A stretch of DNA of 45,092 nucleotides from CAYLHX01 sp964383675 (GCA_964383675.1 CAYLHX010000012.1:1-45092); one strand, 5' to 3'. Counted from the first letter of the stretch, positions 17,616 through 27,381 are shown. The notes: generated from the sequence alone by a model not told the origin. Numbers and translations: made by a program.

Positions 17616-19379
17616 TTATTCCTTCACGTCCAGCTTAATATGCAACTCGGATATCTGCTCATCGGGCATGGCCGAGGGAGCTCCGAGCATAAGATCTTTG
17701 GCTTTTTGGTCCTTGGGGAAGGCAATAACTTCACGAATATTGGGCTCATTGGCGAACAGCATTATCAAGCGGTCGATACCCCAAGCAATACCTCCATGCG
17801 GAGGCGCACCGTACTGAAACGCCCTAAGCATATGTCCAAATCTACGTTCGGCATCCTCGTCCGAAACATTTAACGCATCAAAAACTTTTTTCTGCACATC
17901 ACGATCATGAATCCTGATCGACCCGCCACCAATCTCATTTCCATTCAGAACAAGATCATAAGCTTTGGCCAAAGCCTTGTCCGGACTTGTCATAAACTCT
18001 TCGGTATTTTTTGGAGAGGTAAATGGATGGTGCATTGCCGCCAAAGCACCGGTCTCCTCATCTTTTTCAAACATCGGGAAATCATTTACCCAACATCCGG
18101 CAAATAAACCCTCATCAATCAGTCCCAGCTTTTTAGCGACAGCAATTCGAACATATCCTAAAGCCTCACAGGCAACGGCAAAAACATCGGCAGTAAAGAA
18201 AATAGTATCACCAACCTCGGCGCCGGTCACCCTCAATAATTCATCAAGCTCCTCCTGTTTAAAGAATTTCGTAATAGGGGACTTAAGTTCATTCTCCTCC
18301 ACCACAATATAAGCCAACCCTTTCGCCTTATAGATCTTTGCCACCTCGGTCAACTCATCGATATCCTTACGGGTAAATTGCGCTCCACCGGGTACTCGCA
18401 GAGCTTTCACAACTCCACCGTTTGTCACAGCATCTCGAAAAACTGAAAATTCAGCATTTTTCACCAGTTCCGAAACATCGGTTAACTTCAGATCAAAACG
18501 AATATCCGGTTTATCGCTACCATAATTATTCATCGCCTCGGCATATGTTAGAACCGGAAAAGGCTCCTCCTTAATTCTGCGGTCCGGCGCAAACTTCTTC
18601 AAAAGCTGAAGTAACAATCGTTCATTAACATCACGCACATCGGCCTCTTCAACGAAAGACATCTCCAAATCCAATTGAGTAAACTCCGGCTGACGATCGC
18701 CTCTTTGGTCCTCATCGCGGAAACAACGGGCAATTTGGAAGTAACGGTCGAAACCGGCAACCATCAAAAGCTGTTTCAACTGCTGTGGAGACTGCGGCAA
18801 AACATAGAAAGTCCCGGCATAAAGACGAGAGGGGACCAAATACTCACGACTTCCCTCCGGCGTTCCTTTAATCAAAATAGGAGTCTCAACCTCAACAAAA
18901 TTCTCATTTTCAAAATAATCACGAATATGCTTAATAACCCTATGCCGAAGCATAATATTGCCCTTCATTCTTTCACGACGCAAATCCAAATATCTGAAAG
19001 ACAAACGCAAATCTTCACCAACTTCGCGCTCTTGATCGATTTCGAACGGGGGAGTAAGAGAAGGATTCAAAATTTCCGCCTCATCGACCAAAACCTCAAT
19101 TTTACCGGTATTCAAATCGTTATTCGCATTTCCATCGGGACGCAAGCGCACTTTTACCTTAATTTTTACCACAAACTCGCTACGTACAGTATTCATCAAG
19201 CCGTGAGTTTCAGCGGAGTTATCTGGATCGGTCACAAGTTGCGTTAAACCGTAGCGGTCACGTAAATCGATGAAGATAAGGCCTCCGTGGTCACGTCTGC
19301 GATGAACCCATCCGGACAACACCACCTCTTCACCAACATTTTTATCGGTCAAGTCATTACAAGTATGCGTTCTGTACAT
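17616..19379 (-). CDS. aspS: aspartate-tRNA ligase
   Basis: This is a class II aminoacyl-tRNA synthetase charging tRNA-Asp (or both Asp and Asn tRNAs if non-discriminating). The 587 residues match the bacterial type. The N-terminal OB fold holds GWVHRRRDHGGLIFIDLRDRYG, motif 2 reads FRDEDQRGDRQPEFTQLD, and a GAD insertion of about 110 residues follows. Motif 3 is in GGIAWGIDRLIMLF. The ATG at 19379 gives the canonical start MYRTH. It is downstream of the VanY-fusion gene on the same strand, with a possible terminator between. Confidence 0.97.
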   Translation of the reverse strand: MYRTHTCNDLTDKNVGEEVVLSGWVHRRRDHGGLIFIDLRDRYGLTQLVTDPDNSAETHGLMNTVRSEFVVKIKVKVRLRPDGNANNDLNTGKIEVLVDEAEILNPSLTPPFEIDQEREVGEDLRLSFRYLDLRRERMKGNIMLRHRVIKHIRDYFENENFVEVETPILIKGTPEGSREYLVPSRLYAGTFYVLPQSPQQLKQLLMVAGFDRYFQIARCFRDEDQRGDRQPEFTQLDLEMSFVEEADVRDVNERLLLQLLKKFAPDRRIKEEPFPVLTYAEAMNNYGSDKPDIRFDLKLTDVSELVKNAEFSVFRDAVTNGGVVKALRVPGGAQFTRKDIDELTEVAKIYKAKGLAYIVVEENELKSPITKFFKQEELDELLRVTGAEVGDTIFFTADVFAVACEALGYVRIAVAKKLGLIDEGLFAGCWVNDFPMFEKDEETGALAAMHHPFTSPKNTEEFMTSPDKALAKAYDLVLNGNEIGGGSIRIHDRDVQKKVFDALNVSDEDAERRFGHMLRAFQYGAPPHGGIAWGIDRLIMLFANEPNIREVIAFPKDQKAKDLMLGAPSAMPDEQISELHIKLDVKE

Positions 19380-19393
19380 ATCATTTTTAGTTT

Positions 19394-19442
19394 AAAAAGC
19401 CATCTAATCTTAGAAGAGATACAGCTTTTTTTCAACCTATAA
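19394..19442 (-). terminator. possible terminator after the VanY-fusion gene
   Basis: On the minus strand AAAAAGC and GCTTTTT flank a region that can form an inner ATCT/AGAT pairing. A T tract ends the structure. It lies right after the stop codon at 19449. Confidence 0.5.
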
Positions 19443-19448
19443 TAGGCA

Positions 19449-21866
19449 CTAAGCGACTCTTTCCTCAAAATGGAGATCATGGTCATGCAAAATGCGAGGA
19501 TAGATATAGTCATCTGGATTAATATCCTTGGGCAAATAACCTACGGCAACCATCACAGCCACCCAAGGCGGATTAAAAACTTCATGATGCCAACCCTCAA
19601 CGGAGTAATTTACAAAACCGGCTTTTGATAAGCACTTTCTCAAAATCGCATAATTTTCTCTGGTAGACCGTACCTTCTTCCCATGCTCCGGACTCCCCGG
19701 GCGGTAATAGACCGCAGCCATATCAGCGGTACCACCGCGATGGTGGTGCGACTTGCCGGGACGAGCCACCATCTTACCACTACCGTCAGAACGAGAGAAA
19801 GCAGCCTTTTGACTACCAACACCTCTCCAAGTAGAGCCACAGCTGATATCATAACCTGCTTGCCGAGCATACCCACGAGCAATCTGTAGCAATTCGTAAG
19901 CGGTTTTTCTTAAAACAATAGTCCTTTCAGGACGATAAGGATCAGCAGTTCGGACAAAATCTTCATTCGGTCTAACACGAGAAAAGAGATTTACGGCCTC
20001 CGGCAGAACATCAGCGGACAAGATGCGTGTTCCGCATACAGCCCTCAAAAGCCTCCCCTCAGGATTCCTATAGAGTTTAACCTTATATTCACCGACGCGA
20101 ATGGTCTCTATTTGCATACCATCTTTAGATTCACCCCGCTCTGAAACTATATCGATCTTTCTAGATTTTTCGACGGGGCGAGCCTCAGGTCTCTCAACAT
20201 CAGCCTTTTTAGCAATAGCAGGGGAGTACGGAACCTCAACGCCACCAAGTCTACTGACGGCAGCCAAAAGAAAATCATTATTAACGCCGCGATGACTTTT
20301 ATTACTCCTTACATGATCCATTGAACCAGTTCCCGGGCTACTTTTATATTTGGTAAAAATACTCTCGGCATAGCCAATTGTTTTTCCGGAGCGCATAGTA
20401 TACATAACCACATCAGCACCATACAGCTTTGCCTGATCAATCAAGGCGTCACCAACATTGTCATCGTAATCGGCATAAGTTGAGTCCAACATCGAAACGG
20501 CCTGCACTCTCTTTCTTACATCGGGACTTGAATGCTTCAAAGCGGCAGCAACTCCACGATAACCACCACTAAAAGAAATGAAGTTAAACACTCCGGTTTT
20601 CCCCAGAGACTCATCAAGAAACTTAGCCATCTTCTCAAACTTAGACGGAGTATCCTTGAAAAAGTCCCAACGATCATCCATCTTCTTTGACTTATCACAT
20701 TCCGGGATCACCAAAACAGCATTGATACCGGCTTTTCTCAAAGCTTCAATATGTTTTAAGATCTCGGTATCACCTAGAACTCGATCAATTGTCCAAGTTC
20801 CATCGCCATGAAAATAAGTTACATAAACAGGATCCTTTTTCAACAAATCAGGATTATTGGAAAAGTTTACATAAAGCGGCTGACCAGTCGGCGACTCACT
20901 CGATTCCAGACGTTTCTCCGCAACAGCAAGATCACCTTCAAGTACAGGCGCAAGACTGGGAGAGCGCTTTGGGACAGGTGGATCCAAGGCTGGAAGAGCA
21001 TCATCGTAATCAGGTGCAGGTGCCGGAACCGCAGCAGGACCTGGAGCGGGAGCTGGAACATAACCACCGCCCTTTGCTTTGCGTTCCGGAGCAGGAGAAT
21101 AGAAGCTACGATCAGGCACATCAGCCTCATCGGAAGGCTCAAGCAAGTCTACTCCCGGGTCGGTGGAAACTTTATTTATGCCCTTTACAACCTCCTTCTT
21201 TAGTTTTTTCGACCCCAGACGCTTAGCTCTTTCCACCATCATTTTTTCAATTTGCTTTGCAGATAAATCCTCCAGATCCGATTCCGCAATATCGATCGTG
21301 GCACGTCCCTCAAGTTCCATATCCAGGGGAACCACCTCACCCTCTTCATTTCTATAGTAAAATCCCATATCATCACTGCCGGTGGGATTGCGAAAAGCCA
21401 ACTCTTCGTAAACCACCTTGTCTTCAAGATCATTGGCCGGTAAATCATACTTAATCCTAAAACTCTTAACGCCGGGAGGAATAAAGTCCTGAAAACTCAT
21501 CATGTCACCAGAGTAGTGGTCCGGCATTTTATCCAGGTCAAGCAGAAGAGACACGCTGCCATCACTCTTGATGTCAACTTTCTGACCAGCCTTTGCCAAA
21601 GCGTAAGAGGCCTCCTCCAGCTCATATTGTCTTTTAGTAGCTTCGGCTTTTTTATCCTTCTTTTTGGCACGCAAAGCTTCAACCACTTTAAGCTTATCTT
21701 CATTTGACTTCAAATCATCAACAGAGCCAAGCAGTTCTCCAAGGGGAGACTCCTTGAGTTTTTCCGAAAGGCCCTTAAGCTTCTCAGCCGCTACCCCTAC
21801 CGCAGGCTTATTGACATCAGGCGAGGAAGCACTAGGCCCCAACGATGATTCACCCAAACCACCCAT
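19449..21866 (-). CDS. three-part protein: N-terminal unknown region, alpha/beta-hydrolase-like domain, C-terminal VanY-type carboxypeptidase domain
   Basis: The 805-aa protein has no recognisable signal peptide. Residues 1-90 are polar and helical. A beta-rich segment (about 95-195) follows, then a Pro/Ala linker (260-306). Residues 345-545 resemble an alpha/beta hydrolase: a strand-turn YFHGDG, the nucleophile-elbow-like SFSGGYRG (431-438), and an aspartate in SMLDSTYAD. The C-terminal 150 residues carry M15/VanY D,D-carboxypeptidase motifs: SHHHRGGTADM (706-716; SxHxxGxAxD-like) and WHHE (759-762). A late cysteine/serine pocket (ISCGSTWRGVGSQ) also fits that family. It probably acts on peptidoglycan, but without a signal peptide it would need another export route or act inside the cell. 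The promoter is TGTGCTATAAT with a TTGTTT -35. Confidence 0.75.
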   Translation of the reverse strand: MGGLGESSLGPSASSPDVNKPAVGVAAEKLKGLSEKLKESPLGELLGSVDDLKSNEDKLKVVEALRAKKKDKKAEATKRQYELEEASYALAKAGQKVDIKSDGSVSLLLDLDKMPDHYSGDMMSFQDFIPPGVKSFRIKYDLPANDLEDKVVYEELAFRNPTGSDDMGFYYRNEEGEVVPLDMELEGRATIDIAESDLEDLSAKQIEKMMVERAKRLGSKKLKKEVVKGINKVSTDPGVDLLEPSDEADVPDRSFYSPAPERKAKGGGYVPAPAPGPAAVPAPAPDYDDALPALDPPVPKRSPSLAPVLEGDLAVAEKRLESSESPTGQPLYVNFSNNPDLLKKDPVYVTYFHGDGTWTIDRVLGDTEILKHIEALRKAGINAVLVIPECDKSKKMDDRWDFFKDTPSKFEKMAKFLDESLGKTGVFNFISFSGGYRGVAAALKHSSPDVRKRVQAVSMLDSTYADYDDNVGDALIDQAKLYGADVVMYTMRSGKTIGYAESIFTKYKSSPGTGSMDHVRSNKSHRGVNNDFLLAAVSRLGGVEVPYSPAIAKKADVERPEARPVEKSRKIDIVSERGESKDGMQIETIRVGEYKVKLYRNPEGRLLRAVCGTRILSADVLPEAVNLFSRVRPNEDFVRTADPYRPERTIVLRKTAYELLQIARGYARQAGYDISCGSTWRGVGSQKAAFSRSDGSGKMVARPGKSHHHRGGTADMAAVYYRPGSPEHGKKVRSTRENYAILRKCLSKAGFVNYSVEGWHHEVFNPPWVAVMVAVGYLPKDINPDDYIYPRILHDHDLHFEERVA

Positions 21867-21886
21867 AAGAAATATTTAATCCCAGA

Positions 21887-21915
21887 ATTATAGCACAAAT
21901 CAAAGGAAAAAACAA
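21887..21915 (-). promoter_or_regulatory. promoter of the VanY-fusion gene
   Basis: On the minus strand the -35 is TTGTTT (21910-21915), the spacer is 17 bp, and the extended -10 is TGTGCTATAAT (TATAAT at 21887-21892). The TSS would lie about 14 nt before the ATG. The -35 abuts the dnaE stop. Confidence 0.6.
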
Positions 21916-24900
21916 TTAAGCCAACAGAGAATCGATACTGGTTTTAAGATCTGCTGTAACCTCAACACCGAAAGGCAATTTAATTCGACGATTGGCCGAT
22001 GAAAGCAAAATTTCAACAGGAGTCAGCCCCTTATTGCTCATCAAAAGTTTTTTAATGGTCTCCATTTTTTCCTTATCAAGACCTGCAGGAATTTCAATAC
22101 AATAGACCTCAGCATTAACAGCTGCGTCAACATCCGGAACATCACCAACGTCCTCGGTCACCTCAACCGAATCTTCAACCTCATCCAAAATATCATCCAA
22201 TAGGCGAACAGAGAGACCGGCCCTATCCTCTGGATCAAAAAGATCCTGCTCTCGAGCATTTTCAACCATGGTTTCGATGGAGAGAACCTTGGCCGTATCG
22301 CAGACAATTTGATACTGACCTCTACGGTTAGACAATTTGCCTGATAATGCCACCACCGAATCCTCGGAGAGAACATCACCAATCTGGCTAAGACCGCGAG
22401 GAAAAACCACGACATTAACGCGAGCCGTCGAGTCCTCCAACATAAAGGAAGCCATGTAAGTACCAGACTTCGTCATGAATTTCCTGAATTCTGAAACCAA
22501 ACCGATCAACTTCACCACTTTGTCCACATGCTTTTTTTGCAAATTCATGACCAAATGAGCTTTCCTGGCAATATATGGAGTCAGCCCCTTAAGTGGATGG
22601 CCGGAAACATACATTCCCAAATAATCCTTTTCCCAACGCAAAGCCTGCATGCGAGTAGCCTTGGGAACATTCCGCATCTGAAAAGCAATATTCGCACACT
22701 CACTATCATCCAACATGCCAAAAATATCAGTTTGACCATTACTAACGGTTTCCTGAACATTTTTTGCGTATTTCGAAATCTCCGCATGATTATCGGCAAT
22801 CTGATTTCGATCACCAAACTCATCCAAGGCTCCACCATAGGCCAAAGACTGCAAAAGCTTTTTATTCAAAATTTTAGAAGGAATACGCCTGGCAAAATCC
22901 TCCAACGACTTAAAAGGGCCGGATTTTTCACGAACATCAATAATCTCCTGCACAGGCCCTTCACCAACCCCTTTAATTGAAAGCAGACCAAAGCGAATTT
23001 GATTGGCCCCGGTAATTGCAAAGTGAGTAAATGACTCGTTAACCGAAGGCGGTAAAACGGCAATTCCCATCTCCGAACACTCTTTTATCTCCAGAACCAC
23101 CCGGTCAGTGTTTCCGGCATCGCTATATAGCAGAGCCGTCATAAACTCGATAGGGTAATGAGCCTTAAGATATGCTGTTTGATAGGCGATCATCGCGTAA
23201 CAAACAGCATGAGCACGATTAAAGCCGTAACCGGCAAACGGTTCGATAACTTTTTCAAAAACTTCATAGGCAAACTTTTCATCATAACCGTTTTTAATCG
23301 CACCTTTAACAAACATTTCACGCTGTTCAACCAAAAGCGATGCAATCTTCTTACCCACCGCCTTTCTTAGAATATCCGCTTCACCCAAACTAAAGCCGGC
23401 AAAATCTCTGGCAATCTGCAAAATCTGTTCCTGATAAACAGCAACACCATAAGTTTTTTGCAAAATAGGCTTAAATGATTTATGCAAATATTTCACCTTC
23501 TCCGGATTATGCTTTCCCTTAATGTAAGTCGGAATCCACTCCATGGGCCCGGGACGGTATAGTGCCCCCATGGCCACTATATCCTCAAATTCCGTTGGCT
23601 TTAGTTCCTTCAGATAGCGTCGCATCCCGGCAGACTCCAATTGAAACACTCCCGTGGTATCACCCTTCTGCAGTAGTTCGAAGGTTTTAGTATCATCCAA
23701 GGGAAGCTTCCCCACATCAACCTCAATATTATGACGATCCTTAACTAGCTCGCAGGTTTTTTCAATGATAGTCAAATTTCTAAGTCCCAAAAAGTCCATC
23801 TTTAGAAGGCCGAGATCCTCCAGAGGTCCGGCGGAAAACTGAGTCACAATTTCTTCTCTACCAGAAGCACCAAATTGCAAGGCAGTATAGTCTGTTAGCG
23901 GCTTTTCCGAAATAACAACGGCACAGGCATGCGTCCCCACGTGACGAACCGTCCCCTCCAACTGTTTTGCGTAATCCAATAAAACCTTCGTACGATTTTC
24001 TGCACGGTAGGCCTTACTTAGCTCCGGATCATTCTCAATCGACTCAGCCAGTGGAGTATGTTTGCCCAAAACTGGCGGGGGAATAATCTTGGCCAATTGG
24101 TCAACCTCCTGATAAGGATAGCCCAGGGCTCTTCCCACATCGCGAACAGCCGCTCTAGCTGCCATGGTTCCAAAGGTGATAATCTGTGCCACGTTATCGC
24201 GACCATACTTATCAACTACGTAATTCAAGACTTCATCGCGACGGTGATCGGCAAAATCGATATCGATATCGGGCATACTCACACGTTCCGGATTCAAGAA
24301 GCGTTCAAAGAATAGCCCATAGGCGATCGGATCAACATCCGTAATATCTAATGACCAGGCGATAATCGCACCGGCAGCCGAACCACGCCCGGGACCAACC
24401 GCGATATTTTGCCCTTTTGCATAACGCACAAAATCCGAAACAATCAAGAAATAGGTATCAAACCCCATCTTATTCACCAACTCCAACTCGTAATTCAATC
24501 TATCAATATATTCTTGAGGCACCTCCTTATCCCCAAATCGTCTCTTCAGTCCCTCAAAGCAAAGTTGTTTCAAGTAGTCGTCAGGCTTCTCGTTTTGAGG
24601 AGTGGGGAAAGAGGGGATAAGACTTTCACCAAAGCTGAAATCCACATTACACATTTCCGCAATCTTCAAAGTATTATCGATTGCGCCTGGAAACTTCATA
24701 AAAGCACTCTTTAAGTCATTTACCTCACGAATGGAGTAATCACCCACGTAGCGCATACGATCGTCATCGTTAACATTAGATCCGGTTTGGATACAAAGCA
24801 GAACATCATGCGCCTCACTATCTTCTGGACGTGGGTAATGAGAGTCGTTTGTGGCCACCAAATCCAAATCGTACTCTTTAGCTAAATCACGTAACCTTTC

Positions 24901-25461
24901 GTTGACAATAACCTGATGTTCCATCAAAGGATGATCCTGTACCTCCAAAAAGAAATTCTCCTTACCGAAAATTTCCAGATATTGACGCATCACCTTATGA
25001 ATTTCATCTTCATTGCCCGATAAAATAGTTCTCGGCAAATGAGCGGCCAGACAGCCACTCAAGGCTATCAATCCTTCCGAATAAGTTTTTAATAAGCCGT
25101 AATCAACCCGCGGCTTATAATAGAAGCCCTCCAAATGAGCCTTGGAAACCAGTTTTAACAAATTTTGATAGCCGGTATTGTTCTTGGCCAAAATCGTTAA
25201 ATGATAAGGCTTCACATCGATGCCGGCCTCCTTATCAAAACGTGTTCGCGGTGCAATGTAAAGTTCGCACCCCAAGATCGGCTTAATCCCCTCTTTTTTT
25301 CCCTCTTTATAGAACTCCAGCAAGCCATAGGCAACACCATGATCCGTCAGCCCACAAGCCGGATAACCCAGCTCCTTGGATCTCAAAATCATCTCACGTG
25401 GACTACCGTAACCGTCGAGCAAACTGTAATGCGAGTGCGCGTGCAGATTAACAAAACTCAT
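21916..25461 (-). CDS. dnaE: DNA polymerase III subunit alpha
   Basis: DnaE is the replicative polymerase. Its 1181 residues are the normal DnaE length. The N-terminal PHP domain is intact in its first motif (HAHSHYSLLDG, 7-17). The palm domain has PGRGSAAG (357-364) and the catalytic PDIDIDFADHRRDEV (397-411). The tandem helix-hairpin-helix and OB-fold region is towards the C-terminus (KLIGLVSEFRKFMTKSGTYMA). A short acidic C-terminal extension follows. The start lies 2 nt past the HIT gene stop, so the two are co-transcribed. No proofreading subunit is in the window. Confidence 0.97.
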   Translation of the reverse strand: MSFVNLHAHSHYSLLDGYGSPREMILRSKELGYPACGLTDHGVAYGLLEFYKEGKKEGIKPILGCELYIAPRTRFDKEAGIDVKPYHLTILAKNNTGYQNLLKLVSKAHLEGFYYKPRVDYGLLKTYSEGLIALSGCLAAHLPRTILSGNEDEIHKVMRQYLEIFGKENFFLEVQDHPLMEHQVIVNERLRDLAKEYDLDLVATNDSHYPRPEDSEAHDVLLCIQTGSNVNDDDRMRYVGDYSIREVNDLKSAFMKFPGAIDNTLKIAEMCNVDFSFGESLIPSFPTPQNEKPDDYLKQLCFEGLKRRFGDKEVPQEYIDRLNYELELVNKMGFDTYFLIVSDFVRYAKGQNIAVGPGRGSAAGAIIAWSLDITDVDPIAYGLFFERFLNPERVSMPDIDIDFADHRRDEVLNYVVDKYGRDNVAQIITFGTMAARAAVRDVGRALGYPYQEVDQLAKIIPPPVLGKHTPLAESIENDPELSKAYRAENRTKVLLDYAKQLEGTVRHVGTHACAVVISEKPLTDYTALQFGASGREEIVTQFSAGPLEDLGLLKMDFLGLRNLTIIEKTCELVKDRHNIEVDVGKLPLDDTKTFELLQKGDTTGVFQLESAGMRRYLKELKPTEFEDIVAMGALYRPGPMEWIPTYIKGKHNPEKVKYLHKSFKPILQKTYGVAVYQEQILQIARDFAGFSLGEADILRKAVGKKIASLLVEQREMFVKGAIKNGYDEKFAYEVFEKVIEPFAGYGFNRAHAVCYAMIAYQTAYLKAHYPIEFMTALLYSDAGNTDRVVLEIKECSEMGIAVLPPSVNESFTHFAITGANQIRFGLLSIKGVGEGPVQEIIDVREKSGPFKSLEDFARRIPSKILNKKLLQSLAYGGALDEFGDRNQIADNHAEISKYAKNVQETVSNGQTDIFGMLDDSECANIAFQMRNVPKATRMQALRWEKDYLGMYVSGHPLKGLTPYIARKAHLVMNLQKKHVDKVVKLIGLVSEFRKFMTKSGTYMASFMLEDSTARVNVVVFPRGLSQIGDVLSEDSVVALSGKLSNRRGQYQIVCDTAKVLSIETMVENAREQDLFDPEDRAGLSVRLLDDILDEVEDSVEVTEDVGDVPDVDAAVNAEVYCIEIPAGLDKEKMETIKKLLMSNKGLTPVEILLSSANRRIKLPFGVEVTADLKTSIDSLLA

Positions 25462-25463
25462 TT

Positions 25464-25784
25464 TCAGCCAAATTTAGAAAGCAAATGTACATGAATGTGA
25501 AAAATCTCTTGCCCACCATCTTTATCAACATTTATTTGTAGCTTGTATCCTGGTAAATTAAGCTTTTTACCAACGTCCCTGCACACCAACATCATCTTCC
25601 CCAAGAGGTCCCGGTCTTCATCAGCGCTCATACTGACTGACTCAATATGAGACTTCGGCACAACCAAAAGATGTGTTCTTTCCTTCGGATTAATATCGTG
25701 AAAGGCCACACAATCATCATCCTCATAGACAAAGTTAGTTCCAAGTTCACCTCTGGAAATTTTACAAAAAAGACAGTCGGACAT
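25464..25784 (-). CDS. HIT family (histidine triad) nucleotide-binding protein
   Basis: A 106-aa HIT protein with the catalytic triad motif HIHVHLL near the C-terminus and an N-terminal CLFCKI pair, as in Hint-type nucleoside phosphoramidase/AMP-lysine hydrolases. It precedes dnaE by 2 nt and shares its transcript. The upstream gap (25785-25844) holds a nested repeat GATTA-TC-TAATC-G-TAATC that could be an operator. Confidence 0.92.
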   Translation of the reverse strand: MSDCLFCKISRGELGTNFVYEDDDCVAFHDINPKERTHLLVVPKSHIESVSMSADEDRDLLGKMMLVCRDVGKKLNLPGYKLQINVDKDGGQEIFHIHVHLLSKFG

Positions 25785-25806
25785 AACAAAAAGATTTAGA
25801 TTATCT

Positions 25807-25828
25807 AATCGTAATCTATCCTACTGAA
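25807..25828. promoter_or_regulatory. palindromic repeat upstream of the HIT-dnaE operon
   Basis: The short sequence reads GATTATCTAATCGTAATC on the plus strand. It contains the palindrome GATTA-TC-TAATC and a third TAATC unit. It lies within about 50 bp of the HIT start. I see it as a possible operator only. Confidence 0.2.
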
Positions 25829-25844
25829 GCCACAAAATCAAAAC

Positions 25845-26927
25845 TTATTTTTTAGCCTTTTTCTTAGCGCTTTCATCCAGCTTGTACACCGCACGACCAA
25901 CTCTCATAAACTGAGAATTCTTCTGAAGATTCAAAGAGATGGTACCTTTCTTCACGTGTCGTTGGCGCAACACCCCTTCAATAATTTCCTGTTTGGTCAA
26001 TGGGCTCTTTTTTCGAAGTAAATCCTCAATTACATCGGCAACCGTCCCCTTGGAATAACCAAACTCCTTGAGGGCATAAAGTCCACGGCCAACCAAAACA
26101 AACTGATCATATCTAATCAATTCATTGTGAACTGCCTGAGTAGTAACTACTTTCTTATCAAAACCAGAACCGGCAATTTTATTGGCAATTTCTACGAAGT
26201 GCAGCGGCTTTTTCTCACGTTTCAAAATAATATAGGCTTTATCTCTTATACTTCTAGGATTGATATGCCTCCAGCTCATTAGTCCAAAGCTATCACCAAG
26301 ATTTTTCAAACGCTTATCAACCTCCAAGGAAGAGACAATCATCGGGTCACTATGATTTTCAATCTTCTCACCCAGTGTTTGTCTTATCTGTACAACAAGT
26401 TTTGAGTGAGACGTTACATCATCTCTTTTCTTCAAGGCCTTTATTCCGGCACTGATAATAGAAGAAATTGTTGGCAAATCTATTTCCCGTAGCCTCCAAA
26501 ATGGATGATGTACGTTAGTTTTCTCAGTCTTAATAATTTCAGGGTTAATGCTTAAAGCCAAACGAATAATATTAGCATCAACACCCTCATCAGACTTAAT
26601 GGCATTCAAAATTTCACTTACAAGCTTTTTTTCAATAAGCACTCCACCATTATCACGAATAATTTTACCTGCAAGTTCGTTAATAAGACTAAGACGGGTT
26701 GTTTGCACAGTACGGCGCAATTTACCTAATGCGATCTTTTCAATTTGACGAATTCTCTCACGGGTAACGGAAAATTGCTGACCAATAGTCTCCAGGGTCC
26801 TACGAGGTTTGCTGTCCAAGCTAAAACGCTGAACAACCACATCCTTCTCCTTTGGGGTCAAAACCATAAACATTTCCTCGATAATTTCTGAAAGATTGAT
26901 CTTCTTGGAAGCAGTTTTACCTGACAT
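25845..26927 (-). CDS. sigma-70 region 4-like DNA-binding protein with HARE-HTH domain, paralogue 1
   Basis: The 360-aa protein opens with a region close to sigma-70 region 4 (about 22-72): LTPKEKDVVVQRFSL, then TLETIGQQFSVTRERIRQIEKIALGKLRR. That is the -35-recognising helix-turn-helix. No sigma region 2 is present, so it cannot act as a full sigma factor. Residues 227-290 match a HARE-HTH fold (KPLHFVEIANKI...VHNELIRYDQFVLVGRGLYAL). A further winged helix follows (about 295-350). It is probably a transcription regulator, possibly binding -35-like sites or RNA polymerase. The paralogue at 33825 is collinear with it. It has its own consensus promoter. Confidence 0.85.
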   Translation of the reverse strand: MSGKTASKKINLSEIIEEMFMVLTPKEKDVVVQRFSLDSKPRRTLETIGQQFSVTRERIRQIEKIALGKLRRTVQTTRLSLINELAGKIIRDNGGVLIEKKLVSEILNAIKSDEGVDANIIRLALSINPEIIKTEKTNVHHPFWRLREIDLPTISSIISAGIKALKKRDDVTSHSKLVVQIRQTLGEKIENHSDPMIVSSLEVDKRLKNLGDSFGLMSWRHINPRSIRDKAYIILKREKKPLHFVEIANKIAGSGFDKKVVTTQAVHNELIRYDQFVLVGRGLYALKEFGYSKGTVADVIEDLLRKKSPLTKQEIIEGVLRQRHVKKGTISLNLQKNSQFMRVGRAVYKLDESAKKKAKK

Positions 26928-26964
26928 GAGAAGTTAAATTAAATCGTAAATTGGAGCGTGCTTA

Positions 26965-26993
26965 AACATATTTATTTCTCAATCACTTGTCAA
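26965..26993 (-). promoter_or_regulatory. sigma-70 promoter of sigma-4/HARE paralogue 1
   Basis: On the minus strand the -35 is TTGACA (26988-26993), the spacer is 17 bp, and the -10 is TATGTT (26965-26970). The leader to the ATG is about 30 nt, with no Shine-Dalgarno. Confidence 0.75.
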
Positions 26994-27108
26994 GCAAGAA
27001 ATTTGATAATTATGCAACTATGTTTCATAAGCACCTTCTAAAATCAAGAGGGTAAAATACTCTAATCTGGCCACAGTGTCAAAATATTTTTTAACGATAT
27101 TTTTTATA

Positions 27109-27136
27109 TTGCAATTTAAAAAGCAATAAGTACAAT
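27109..27136 (+). promoter_or_regulatory. promoter of the repeat/tRNA-Leu transcript
   Basis: The -35 is TTGCAA (27109-27114), the spacer is 16 bp, and the -10 is TACAAT (27131-27136). The predicted start is about 27143, a few bases before the first structured repeat, so that repeat would be the 5' part of the tRNA precursor. Confidence 0.55.
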
Positions 27137-27148
27137 AATTAGGCTAAA

Positions 27149-27284
27149 GTGGAGAGGTGGCGTGCCGAAGATGAAGGTTTAGGGAGCTATGCGAGACTAA
27201 ACCGGAATCAAAGGCCAACTTTCAAAAAATTTGCAAAATACGAATTGAAGCAAATTTCGCCGAAAGTTGGGCGGACCCATTGAG
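27149..27284 (+). repeat. structured repeat, copy 1 (upstream of tRNA-Leu)
   Basis: About 136 nt, running from GTGGAGAGGTGGCGTGCCG to GCGGACCCATTGAG. It contains two stems: GGTTTAG/CTAAACC with a 14-nt loop, and CCAACTTTC/GAAAGTTGG enclosing AAATTTGC/GCAAATTT. The second copy, 102 nt downstream, is highly similar, with both stem sequences kept and most differences in loops. It is not a tRNA, and I do not recognise the family. Confidence 0.85.
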
Positions 27285-27296
27285 CATTGACCAAAT

Positions 27297-27381
27297 GGGC
27301 GAGTGGTGGAATTGGTAGACACGCTAGTCTTAGGAACTAGTGGCGCAAGTCGTGAGGGTTCAAGTCCCTCCTCGCCCACCA
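27297..27381 (+). tRNA. tRNA-Leu (anticodon TAG)
   Basis: The 85-nt class II tRNA has acceptor GGGCGAG/CTCGCCC, anticodon stem CTAGT/ACTAG with loop CTTAGGA, a long variable arm, T arm GAGGG-TTCAAGT-CCCTC and encoded CCA. It reads CUA and other CUN codons. It lies between the two structured repeats. Confidence 0.97.

Larger units (their letters stand above)
26928..27148. other. intergenic region before the tRNA-Leu locus
   Basis: AT-rich and without a gene. It holds the promoter of the sigma-4/HARE gene (minus strand) and that of the repeat/tRNA-Leu transcript (plus strand). Nothing else is seen. Confidence 0.6.
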
